NCBI RefSeq assembly: GCF_022829545.1
Contig: NZ_JAKSYM010000410.1
Span: 1-64,000, forward strand
From: Methylobacterium sp. J-030
GTDB taxonomy: Bacteria; Pseudomonadota; Alphaproteobacteria; Rhizobiales; Beijerinckiaceae
Direction: 5' to 3'
DNA length: 64,000 bases
Position 1 is the stretch's first letter; the number at the start of each line of letters is the position of its first letter. The notes under the pieces were generated by a model, which was not told the DNA's origin, did not search any database, and saw only the letters and a program-made list of their open reading frames with translations. Position numbers and translations under genes: made by a program. Shown here one piece after another: positions 24,580 through 31,882 of this stretch.

Positions 24580-26151
24580 ATGCTCCGTCTCCTCACCCTC
24601 TTGCTCCTGCTCCTCACCGCCCCCGCACAGGCGCAGGCGCCCGCCCCCTACGCGCAGCTCGCCGGCGACGGCTATGCCGAGATCGAGGCTGGCGTCGTCG
24701 GTCTCGCGGCCAGCGGCGACCCGCGTGCCGACGCGATCCTCTCAGCCCTGTCGGATGGCCGGCTGCTGGTGAGCCCGGACAAGACCCTGCTCATCCGGCA
24801 GGGCAACGCCGTCGTGGATGCGAGGACCGGCGCCCCGGCCGCCGACAGCGCCGACCTCAAGCCGGTGCGCGCCAACAACAGGGTCCGCCGGGCGATCGAG
24901 GCCGCCCGCGGGCAGCTCGACCTCGCGAGCCCCGATCCGGCCAAGCGCCGTGCCGCCGCCGACGTGGTGTTCAAGGCCCGGGACGCGGCCGCGCTGCCGG
25001 CCCTCGACACCGCCCTGGCGCACGAGACCAACGCAGGCGTCCGCCAGGCCCTGACCGAGGCCCGCGCCGCCGTGCTCCTCGCCAAGCCCGGCACGGCGGA
25101 CACCGACCGGCTTGCCGCAATTCCCGCCATCCAGGCCCGGGGCGATGGCGACGCGATGGGCATCCTGCGCGGTCTCGCGGCGGATCCGAGCGAGGCGGTC
25201 CGCGCCGCCGCCGCCCGGGGCATCGCGGCGATCGAGACCCGGCTCGCGATCCTCGGCGCCCTCCAGAACATCTGGTACGGGATCTCGCTCGGCTCGGTCC
25301 TGCTGCTCGCCGCCATCGGGCTCGCCATCACCTTCGGGGTGATGGGCGTGATCAATATGGCCCACGGCGAGATGGTGATGCTCGGCGCCTACACGACCTA
25401 CGGCGTGCAGGAGCTGATCCGCACCAAGGCGCCGTCCCTGTTCGGCTGGTCGCTGGCGATCAGCATCCCCTGTGCGTTCCTGGTCGCCGGGCTCGTCGGC
25501 GTGCTGATCGAGCGGTTCATCATCCGCTTCCTGTACGGGCGGCCCCTGGAGACGCTGCTCGCCACCTTCGGGGTCAGCCTCGCCCTGCAGCAGGGGGTGC
25601 GCTCGCTGTTCGGCCCGACCAACCGCGAGGTCGGCGCCCCCGCCTTCATGAGTGGCGCCTTCGACTTCTACGGTCTGTCGATCACCTGGGGCCGGATGTG
25701 GATCATCGTGTTCGCGATGGCCGTGTTCCTGGGCCTGCTGTTCGTGCTGCGGAAGACGTCCTTCGGCCTGAAGACCCGGGCGGTCACCCAGAACCGCCGC
25801 ATGGCCGCCGCCATGGGCATCCGCACGCCCTACGTCGACGCCCTGACCTTCGGGCTCGGCTCCGGCATCGCGGGGATCGCCGGGGTGGCGCTGTCGCAGA
25901 TCGACAACGTCTCGCCCAATCTCGGCCAGGGCTACATCATCGACTCGTTCCTCGTGGTGGTGTTCGGCGGCGTCGGCAACCTCTGGGGGACGCTGGTGGC
26001 GGCGCTGACGCTCGGCGTCGTGAACAAGCTCGCCGAGCCGTATATCGGCGCGGTGCTGGCCAAGATCGGCCTCCTGATCTTCATCATCCTGTTCATCCAG
26101 AAGCGCCCGCGCGGCCTGTTCGCGCTCAAGGGCCGGGCGGTGGAATCGTGA
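24580..26151 (+). CDS. urtB: urea ABC transporter permease UrtB
   Basis: UrtB is one of the two inner-membrane subunits of the urea importer. An N-terminal signal-like segment (LLTLLLLLLTAPAQAQ) is followed by a domain of roughly 200 residues that should be periplasmic and is typical of UrtB. Then come the LivH-like membrane helices from about residue 225: NIWYGISLGSVLLLAAIG, GVMGVINMAHGEMVMLGA, ETLLATFGVSLALQQG and the loop NRRMAAAMGIRTPYVD. The end is FIQKRPRGLFALKGR. The ATG at 24580 fits the signal peptide; the frame is open further upstream through the repeat, but that part is not protein-like. 523 residues. It is followed by urtC after only five bases. Confidence 0.93.
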   Translation: MLRLLTLLLLLLTAPAQAQAPAPYAQLAGDGYAEIEAGVVGLAASGDPRADAILSALSDGRLLVSPDKTLLIRQGNAVVDARTGAPAADSADLKPVRANNRVRRAIEAARGQLDLASPDPAKRRAAADVVFKARDAAALPALDTALAHETNAGVRQALTEARAAVLLAKPGTADTDRLAAIPAIQARGDGDAMGILRGLAADPSEAVRAAAARGIAAIETRLAILGALQNIWYGISLGSVLLLAAIGLAITFGVMGVINMAHGEMVMLGAYTTYGVQELIRTKAPSLFGWSLAISIPCAFLVAGLVGVLIERFIIRFLYGRPLETLLATFGVSLALQQGVRSLFGPTNREVGAPAFMSGAFDFYGLSITWGRMWIIVFAMAVFLGLLFVLRKTSFGLKTRAVTQNRRMAAAMGIRTPYVDALTFGLGSGIAGIAGVALSQIDNVSPNLGQGYIIDSFLVVVFGGVGNLWGTLVAALTLGVVNKLAEPYIGAVLAKIGLLIFIILFIQKRPRGLFALKGRAVES

Positions 26152-26156
26152 GCCCC

Positions 26157-27311
26157 ATGCCCCCCCGCACCCCCCTCATCGACCGGAAGGGCTGGGTCTT
26201 CCTCGCCGTGCTGGCGCTGGTCTGCATCGCCGTTCCGGTGCTGAACCTCGCGGTGCCGGAGGGCTCCGGCCTGCATGTGCCGACCTACCTCGTCTCGCTG
26301 TTCGGCAAGTACCTCGCCTACGCGCTGCTCGCGGTCAGCCTCGACCTCGTCTGGGGCTATTGCGGCATCCTCTCGCTCGGCCACGGCGCGTTCTTCGCCC
26401 TCGGCGGCTACGCGATCGGCATGTACCTGATGCGCCAGATCGGATCCCGGGGCGTCTACGGCAATCCGGTCCTGCCCGACTTCATGGTGTTCCTGAACTA
26501 CAAGGCCCTGCCCTGGTACTGGCAGGGCTTCGACCACTTCGCCTTCGCGGCCCTGATGGTGCTGCTGGTGCCGGGCCTCCTCGCCTTCGTGTTCGGCTGG
26601 CTCGCCTTCCGGTCGCGGGTGACGGGCGTCTACCTGTCGATCATCACCCAGGCGCTGACCTACGCGCTGATGCTCGCCTTCTTCCGCAACGACATGGGGC
26701 TCGGCGGCAACAACGGGCTGACCGATTTCAAGGATCTCCTGGGCTTCTCCGTTCAGGCGCAGGGTTTTCGCGTCGGCATCTTCGTGGCGACCGGGATGGC
26801 GCTGGCGCTCGGCTACCTGATCGCCCGGGTCATGACGGTCTCGGCCTATGGAAAAATCCTGATCGCCGTGCGCGATGCCGAGAGCCGGACCCGCTTCCTC
26901 GGCTACCGGCCGGAGCACTTCAAGACGCTGGCCTTCACGGTCTCGGCCATGATGGCCGGCGTCGCCGGCGCGCTCTACGTGCCGCAGGTCGGCATCATCA
27001 ACCCGGGGGAGTTCGCCCCGACCAACTCCATCGAGACGGTGATCTGGGTGGCGGTGGGCGGGCGCGGCACGCTGGTCGGGGCGGCGCTCGGCGCCGTGCT
27101 GGTCAACTACGCCAAGACCGTGCTCACCGGCGCGATGCCCGACGCGTGGCTGTTCGCGCTCGGCGGCCTGTTCGTGGTCGTGACGCTGTTCCTGCCGCGC
27201 GGTCTCGTCGGCACCGCGATCGAGCGGTTCGGCAGCCGGCGCGCGGCCGCCAAGCTGCCGCCGGAGCCCGAGATCGCCCCGAAACTCGCGGAAGAAGGGC
27301 AGGGCCCGTGA
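26157..27311 (+). CDS. urtC: urea ABC transporter permease UrtC
   Basis: UrtC is the second permease, LivM-like, with about eight to ten membrane segments (VFLAVLALVCIAVPVLNL; YLAYALLAVSLDLVWGYCG; SLGHGAFFALGGYAIGMYL). The cytoplasmic loop RVMTVSAYGKILIAVRDAE carries the EAA-like contact with the ATPases. It ends VTLFLPRGLVGTAIERFG. ATG 26157 is preferred because GGAA is about 11 bases upstream. A GTG at 26148, overlapping the urtB stop, is the alternative and adds three residues. 384 residues. It overlaps urtD by four bases. Confidence 0.93.
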   Translation: MPPRTPLIDRKGWVFLAVLALVCIAVPVLNLAVPEGSGLHVPTYLVSLFGKYLAYALLAVSLDLVWGYCGILSLGHGAFFALGGYAIGMYLMRQIGSRGVYGNPVLPDFMVFLNYKALPWYWQGFDHFAFAALMVLLVPGLLAFVFGWLAFRSRVTGVYLSIITQALTYALMLAFFRNDMGLGGNNGLTDFKDLLGFSVQAQGFRVGIFVATGMALALGYLIARVMTVSAYGKILIAVRDAESRTRFLGYRPEHFKTLAFTVSAMMAGVAGALYVPQVGIINPGEFAPTNSIETVIWVAVGGRGTLVGAALGAVLVNYAKTVLTGAMPDAWLFALGGLFVVVTLFLPRGLVGTAIERFGSRRAAAKLPPEPEIAPKLAEEGQGP

Positions 27312-28111
27312 GCACCGACCTCCTCGAACCTCCGGACGCCGCCACCCGCGGCCCCGCCAACCGAAGGCGCGAGACGGACGCGCTCCTCTACCTCGACGAC
27401 CTGCGGGTGACCTTCGACGGCTACAAGGCCCTGCGCGGCCTGTCGCTGACGCTGGCCCGGGGCGAGTTGCGGGCGATCATCGGCCCGAACGGCGCCGGCA
27501 AGACCACGATGATGGACTGCGTCACCGGCAAGACCCGGCCGGACAGCGGCATCGCCCTGTTCGACGGCACCCACGACCTGCTTAAGAGCGACGAGCCGTC
27601 GATCGCCGACCTCGGCATCGGCCGCAAGTTCCAGAAGCCGACCGTGTTCGAGAGCCATACGGTGGCCGACAACATCCTGCTGGCCCTGAAGGGTCCGCGC
27701 GCGGCCTTCGCGTCCCTGTTCGGCTGGCGCAACCGGGTGGCGCGGGAGCGGATCGACGCCCTGCTGGAGACCGTCGGCCTGCTGGCCCACCGGGGCCGGC
27801 CGGCGGCGGATCTCAGTCACGGCCAGAAGCAGTGGCTGGAGATCGGGATGCTGCTCGCGCAGGATCCGAAGCTCCTGCTCGTCGACGAGCCGGTCGCCGG
27901 CATGACCGACGCCGAGACCGCCGAGACCGCCCTGCTGCTCCGGCGGATCGCCGGTGAGCACGCCGTCCTCGTGGTGGAGCACGACATGCACTTCGTCCGG
28001 GATCTCGGCTGCCGGGTCACCTGCCTGCACGAGGGCGCGGTGCTGGCCGAGGGTTCGATCGAGGCGGTCTCGGCCGACCCGCGGGTGGTCGAGGTGTATC
28101 TGGGGCGATGA
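27308..28111 (+). CDS. urtD: urea ABC transporter ATP-binding protein UrtD
   Basis: UrtD is the LivG-like ATPase that powers urea import. Motifs are Walker A IIGPNGAGKTTMMD, Q-loop IGRKFQKPTVFESHTV, ABC signature LSHGQKQWLE (an H in place of the usual G), Walker B LLLVDEPVAGMTD and H-loop VVEHDMHFV. UrtD proteins normally show this HGQKQ variant. The GTG start overlaps the urtC stop (GTGA). 267 residues, with an N-terminal extension of about 25 residues before the ABC fold. A long mosaic repeat separates it from urtE, which it should pair with. Confidence 0.94.
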   Translation: MSTDLLEPPDAATRGPANRRRETDALLYLDDLRVTFDGYKALRGLSLTLARGELRAIIGPNGAGKTTMMDCVTGKTRPDSGIALFDGTHDLLKSDEPSIADLGIGRKFQKPTVFESHTVADNILLALKGPRAAFASLFGWRNRVARERIDALLETVGLLAHRGRPAADLSHGQKQWLEIGMLLAQDPKLLLVDEPVAGMTDAETAETALLLRRIAGEHAVLVVEHDMHFVRDLGCRVTCLHEGAVLAEGSIEAVSADPRVVEVYLGR

Positions 28112-28116
28112 CCACA

Positions 28117-28252
28117 ATCATGGTTTCAAAAGGTCGAGACCTTTTGCGGGTGCAGGGCGGAGCCCTGCTGTCGGGCCGCGCCCGAGGCGGTCAGGGCTTC
28201 GCCCTGACGACCCACCGAAGGGACTTGGTCCCTTTGGAATCCCGGTTTCCGC
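28117..28252 (+). repeat. mosaic intergenic repeat, copy 1
   Basis: A row of small hairpins: AAAGGTCGAGACCTTT, then GCGGGT, AGGGCGGAGCCCT, CAGGGCTTCGCCCTG, and AAGGGACTTGGTCCCTT. It is bordered by ATGGTTTC on the left and GGAATCCCGGTTT on the right. Further copies lie at about 30.3 kb (inverted), 45.3 kb (direct) and 58.3 kb (inverted). It interrupts the urtD-urtE interval and leaves only about 25 bases before urtE. Confidence 0.7.
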
Positions 28253-28277
28253 CCTCACAGTCCGATGGTGAACCTCC

Positions 28278-28973
28278 ATGCTGAGCGTCGAGGGCATCGA
28301 CCTCTATTACGGCGCCGCGCAGGCGCTCCGCGGCGTCTCGCTGACGGCCGAGGCCGGGCAGGTCACGACGGTTCTGGGCCGCAACGGCGTCGGCAAGACC
28401 TCGCTGATGCGGGCGATCGTCGGCCAGCAGCCTGTGCGCGGCGGCGCGATCCGGCTCGGCGGCCGCCCGATCCAGGGGCTTGCCCCCTACGACCGGGCGC
28501 GGGCCGGCATCGCCTTCGTGCCCCAGGGCCGGGAGATCTTCCCGCTGCTCACCGTCAGGGAGAACCTCGAGACCGGCTTCGCCCCGCTGAGGCGGCGGGA
28601 CCGCCACATCCCGGGGGAGATCTACGACCTGTTCCCGGTGCTCAAGGACATGCTGCACCGGCGCGGCGGCGACCTCTCGGGGGGCCAGCAGCAGCAGCTC
28701 GCCATCGCCCGGGCGCTGGTGACGCGGCCGAAGCTCCTGGTGCTCGACGAGCCCACCGAGGGCATCCAGCCCTCGATCATCAAGGATATCGGCCGGGCGA
28801 TCACCTATCTGCGCGGCAAGGGCGAGATGGCGATCGTCCTGGTGGAGCAGTATTTCGAGTGGGCCCGCGACCTCTGCGATACCTATGCCGTGATGGATCG
28901 CGGGCAGGTGGTGCTGGCCGGCCCCCGGGCCGGCATGGTCGAGGCCGATGTGCTCCGGTGGATGTCGGTGTAG
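28278..28973 (+). CDS. urtE: urea ABC transporter ATP-binding protein UrtE
   Basis: UrtE is the LivF-like second ATPase of the urea importer. It has Walker A VLGRNGVGKTSLMRAI, Q-loop FVPQGREIFPLLTV, signature LSGGQQQQLAIARAL, Walker B LLVLDEPTEGIQPS and the H-loop region in which VEQYFEWA replaces the usual H with Q. That substitution is typical of the LivF/UrtE group. 231 residues, ATG 28278. It completes urtABCDE. No urease accessory genes follow here. Confidence 0.94.
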   Translation: MLSVEGIDLYYGAAQALRGVSLTAEAGQVTTVLGRNGVGKTSLMRAIVGQQPVRGGAIRLGGRPIQGLAPYDRARAGIAFVPQGREIFPLLTVRENLETGFAPLRRRDRHIPGEIYDLFPVLKDMLHRRGGDLSGGQQQQLAIARALVTRPKLLVLDEPTEGIQPSIIKDIGRAITYLRGKGEMAIVLVEQYFEWARDLCDTYAVMDRGQVVLAGPRAGMVEADVLRWMSV

Positions 28974-29255
28974 GACCGGCCCCGCTTCCGTGCGGGCTTG
29001 CGGATTCACACCGCGCCGGCTGTGCCGCGACGAGGGCCGCTGAGCCCCCCTCGCCCCGCTTGCGGGGAGAGCGCGACGGTCATGCCCTGCCGCCCGCATC
29101 AAGCACCGTGCGAAAACGAATATTTAGGCGTCTATTCAGAAATCATGGGACGCATCCGCGGCACAAACTCCGCGAAAACTGTGAATATGGCCCCGGACGG
29201 CCAAGGTTAAACCACATTTCGGGCCTGCCATGGCGGCCTGCCGCAGGAGCGCCCC
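28974..29255. other. intergenic region after urtE
   Basis: It contains a degenerate G+C palindrome at 29046-29073 (CGCCCCGCTTGCGGGGAGAGCG), which could terminate urtE. An A+T-richer stretch at about 29105-29215 probably holds a promoter for the small ORFs that follow. No tRNA or longer ORF that looks real was seen. Confidence 0.35.
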
Positions 29256-29336
29256 ATGACGATCCTCGATCCCACCACCGGCGAGTTGGTCACCATCTCC
29301 GTGCCGAGGCCGCGTCCGCAGCCTGGTCCGCGCTGA
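29256..29336 (+). CDS. possible 26-residue small protein
   Basis: The ATG is preceded by AGGAG at a spacing of about seven bases, a better site than most in this window. The peptide begins MTILDPTTGELVTI and ends in a proline/arginine-rich tail. I do not recognise it. It has no membrane segment. It could be a real microprotein, or a leader for the ORF that starts 17 bases after it. Confidence 0.35.
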   Translation: MTILDPTTGELVTISVPRPRPQPGPR

Positions 29337-29353
29337 CGGAGCGAAGACGGCCC

Positions 29354-29596
29354 ATGGAGAACGCGATCGATCCGGGCCCGGGTCGCCCGAAGGCGCGGGC
29401 CGAGCGGCTCCGCGTCCGGACGACGCCGCCGGGCTTGTGGCTGGTCAGGGGTTGCCCGACGTCGGAAGACGCGCCGCTGGCCGCCGCCGATCTGATCGCG
29501 CTGGCCCGGGCGGCACGCGCGACCGCCCCGGCGGGCACGGCCGGAGAGCCTGCGGAGCCGGCGCGAGGACGTGCGCGCAGCATCCCGGAGAGCTGA
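29354..29596 (+). CDS. hypothetical protein, 80 residues
   Basis: The ATG follows GGAGCG by about ten bases. The protein is basic at the N-terminus (RPKARAERLRVR), has a hydrophobic centre (GLWLVRG, AAADLIALARAA) and a Pro/Ala/Arg tail. No family is recognised. The frame stays open upstream into urtE, but that part is an antiparallel shadow of the ATPase. It may form a pair with the 26-residue ORF before it. Confidence 0.4.
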   Translation: MENAIDPGPGRPKARAERLRVRTTPPGLWLVRGCPTSEDAPLAAADLIALARAARATAPAGTAGEPAEPARGRARSIPES

Positions 29597-29677
29597 TCGG
29601 ACGCGGTCGCACGCGCGTTGTGGGCTGGTCCCGGCTTGGCGCACGTTGAACCGGGACGGGGAACGCCCCGGGGCCCC

Positions 29678-30181
29678 TCAGCAGCCCGTGCAGATCGGCT
29701 TGGCGGCGCGACGGCCTTCCTTTTCCAGGCGCGCCATCATCGCCTCGCGATCGTACGAGGACACCTCGAAGCTGGCGATGCGCTTGCCGGCGTCGATCGT
29801 CCCCGTCTCAGCCACGGAACGCGCGAGCGCGTCCCTGTTCCGCACGAAGGCCGGCCGCGTCAGCTCCGTCGGGCGCAGGATCTGCCAGCCCAGCCGCGCG
29901 CGCGCCGAGGCCGCGAGAACGTCCGTGGGGTTCACCCGCGCGCCCTGGCCCTCGCCGGGACTCTCGGCGCCGCGCGCCAGGGCCGTGCCCGGAATGCGGA
30001 TCACCGGCAGGGCCGCCGCCGGGACGGCCGGTGCCACCGGGCCCGGGACCGCCTTCAGAGCGGCATCGTGCTCGGACCTGAGGCCCGGCAGGGAGCTGTA
30101 CGCGGTGGGCACGTTCGGCAGCCGTGAACAGGCGCCGGCCGTGAGCAGGATGAACCCTAGAACCGCGATCCGCGACACCAT
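29678..30181 (-). CDS. putative lipoprotein
   Basis: The N-terminus MVSRIAVLGFILLTAGAC looks like a lipoprotein signal, with the cysteine at residue 18 as lipidation site. The lipobox is not perfect (A-G-A-C in place of L-A-G-C). The rest is Pro/Ala-rich for about 70 residues, then mixed helical, ending in CTGC. The start at 30181 follows GGGTGG; an ATG six codons further upstream is the alternative. No function can be assigned. It stands alone, with the mosaic repeat behind its promoter. Confidence 0.6.
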   Translation of the reverse strand: MVSRIAVLGFILLTAGACSRLPNVPTAYSSLPGLRSEHDAALKAVPGPVAPAVPAAALPVIRIPGTALARGAESPGEGQGARVNPTDVLAASARARLGWQILRPTELTRPAFVRNRDALARSVAETGTIDAGKRIASFEVSSYDREAMMARLEKEGRRAAKPICTGC

Positions 30182-30316
30182 ATTGCCACCCGAGACCAAT
30201 ACTCGGCCATTCTGGCCAAGCTTGTTAACCGTACTATAGCAGCGCGTCCGCAGTGTCCAACGGCCGGGACCGTTGTCCCCTGCCGCGTGCGCCGCCGGCC
30301 CGGTCCGTGGTCACCG

Positions 30317-30456
30317 TGACCGCGGGATTCCGAAGGGCGCGAACCCTCTGGCGGGATGTCGGGGCGGACCCCGAGCTCGGGCTTCCCCCCGGCCCAGCAG
30401 GGCTCGGCCCCGCCATCCCGCAACAGGGCGCGCCCGCATGAAACCATGATCTTCGC
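30317..30456 (-). repeat. mosaic intergenic repeat, copy 2 (inverted)
   Basis: Read on the minus strand it starts CATGGTTTCA, continues with the GCGGG / CCCGC and GGGGC / GCCCC hairpins and ends GGAATCCCGCGG, matching the borders of the copies at 28.1, 45.3 and 58.3 kb. It is more diverged than copies 1 and 3. It lies just after the stop of the LysR gene and may serve as its terminator. Confidence 0.55.
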
Positions 30457-30459
30457 CGG

Positions 30460-31344
30460 TCAGGCCCGCAGTTGCGCCACGAAGGCCCGGATGAACGGCG
30501 GCAGCCCGTCGAGGTCGCGCAGGCACAGGGTCAGGTCGCGCCGCGCCCAGGGGTCGGTCAGCGGCACCACCGCGAGGGCGAGGCCCTGGGCGGCCCGGGC
30601 GGCCGCGCTCTCGGGTAGGATCGCCAGCCCGACCCGGGCCTCCACCAGCCGACACACGGCGTCGAACCCGCGCAGTTGCACCCGCAGGCGCATCGGGCGG
30701 CCCTCCCGGGCCGCCTGGGCGACGAGGAACCGGCTGATGGCGCTGCGCCGGTCGAGTCCCACGAGGTCGTGGCCAAGCACCTCGGCGAAGGAGATCGCCC
30801 CGCGCCCCGCCAGGGGATGGTCCCGAGCCGCCACCAGCACGAACCGGTCCTCCCGGAACGGGAAGGTCCGGAGCGAGCCGGTATCCACCGTGCCCGACAG
30901 GATGCCGAGATCGGCCACCCCCTCGGCCACCAGCCCGACGATCTCCTCGGAGGTGCGCTCCTCCACCTCGACGCCGATCCCGGGATGATCGCCCAGGAAG
31001 GCCGAGAGCGCCTCCGGCAGGAATTCGGTGAGCGCGTTGGTGTTGGCCAGAACCCGGATCTGGCCGAAGGCGCCCCCGGAGAAGGCCGACATCTCCTCGC
31101 GCAGGCGCTCGACCGCGGCCAGCACCTCCCGGGCGTGGACGAGGAGCGCACGCCCGGCCGCGGTCGGGCTGACGCCCTGGCGCCCCCGGGTCAGCAGCGC
31201 GGACCCGAGCGACTCCTCCATCAGCCGGATCCGCGTGGAGGCCGCCGCCAGGGCGAGATTCGTCCGCGCAGCCCCATGGGTGATCGAGCCGGCCTCGACC
31301 ACGTGCCGGAACAGGCCGAGATCGGTGAGATCGAACCGCATCAT
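30460..31344 (-). CDS. LysR-family transcriptional regulator
   Basis: Residues 1-60 hold the winged helix-turn-helix (LFRHVVEAGSITHGAA..NLALAAASTRIRLMEESLG). Residues about 90-294 form the periplasmic-binding-protein-like effector domain (GQIRVLANTNALTEFLPEAL, GVADLGILSG, VGLAILPESA). The length of 294 is typical. It is related to LysR proteins with the MRFDLTDLxLF start. No divergent target gene is adjacent: on its promoter side there is about 540 bp before the HD-GYP gene. Its regulon cannot be inferred from context. Confidence 0.88.
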   Translation of the reverse strand: MMRFDLTDLGLFRHVVEAGSITHGAARTNLALAAASTRIRLMEESLGSALLTRGRQGVSPTAAGRALLVHAREVLAAVERLREEMSAFSGGAFGQIRVLANTNALTEFLPEALSAFLGDHPGIGVEVEERTSEEIVGLVAEGVADLGILSGTVDTGSLRTFPFREDRFVLVAARDHPLAGRGAISFAEVLGHDLVGLDRRSAISRFLVAQAAREGRPMRLRVQLRGFDAVCRLVEARVGLAILPESAAARAAQGLALAVVPLTDPWARRDLTLCLRDLDGLPPFIRAFVAQLRA

Positions 31345-31882
31345 CGCCCCGCCCCCTCCCGACAGGCCTCCGGTGCCGGCCTGCCGGACACGATGCGGGC
31401 GGGCGGGCGACGGTAGCCCGGGCCCGGGCCCGTGTCAGCGCTCGCGGACGGGCAAGCCGCCGCCCGGGACTGATGGCCCCTGCGGCGATCAATCCTGTTC
31501 AAGGCCGCGCCTCCGTTTGAGCGCGATATTCACTATCTGAGCGCAGTCCGATTTCAAATGCACGCAACTAAACGCTCCGATACGCAGATTGTCTGCCGAT
31601 ATCTTCAGAACTTTGCCCGGATACCGAACTATTTCTACTTGACTCGACAGAATAATTATTTACCTTCTTTTAACACGATTCCATCCAAATCTGTCGGACA
31701 GTCCCTGGATCGTTGGCATCAATGATAAATCTCTCATGCGATCCTGTCCCGGGATCAAGTCCGACATGCCCGGACCAGCACGGGTCCGGACCGGGACGTT
31801 CGACGGCCCTCGGGATGGACCGCCCTCGGCAGCGTTCGGCGCGCAGCCCCGCGCTCGGCGCAACGAAGCCGCCCGGGAGCCC
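31345..31882. promoter_or_regulatory. long divergent intergenic region, LysR / HD-GYP
   Basis: The first 190 bases are G+C-rich. Bases 31530-31730 are clearly A+T-richer, with ACTTGACTCGAC near 31638 as a possible -35 region. The ATG at 31736 is in frame with the HD-GYP gene, but its first 49 codons are not protein-like. The start is placed at 31883 instead, where GGGAG precedes ATGATG. No RNA gene was recognised. Confidence 0.4.

Noticed and set aside
24477-26156. N-terminal extension of the urtC frame across urtB
   Set aside because: The 560 codons before ATG 26157 are an out-of-frame reading of urtB; UrtC begins at its first membrane segment.
28265-29353. Plus-strand ORF overlapping urtE in another frame
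   Set aside because: Composition is that of a shadow; only the part from ATG 29354 was kept as a candidate small gene.
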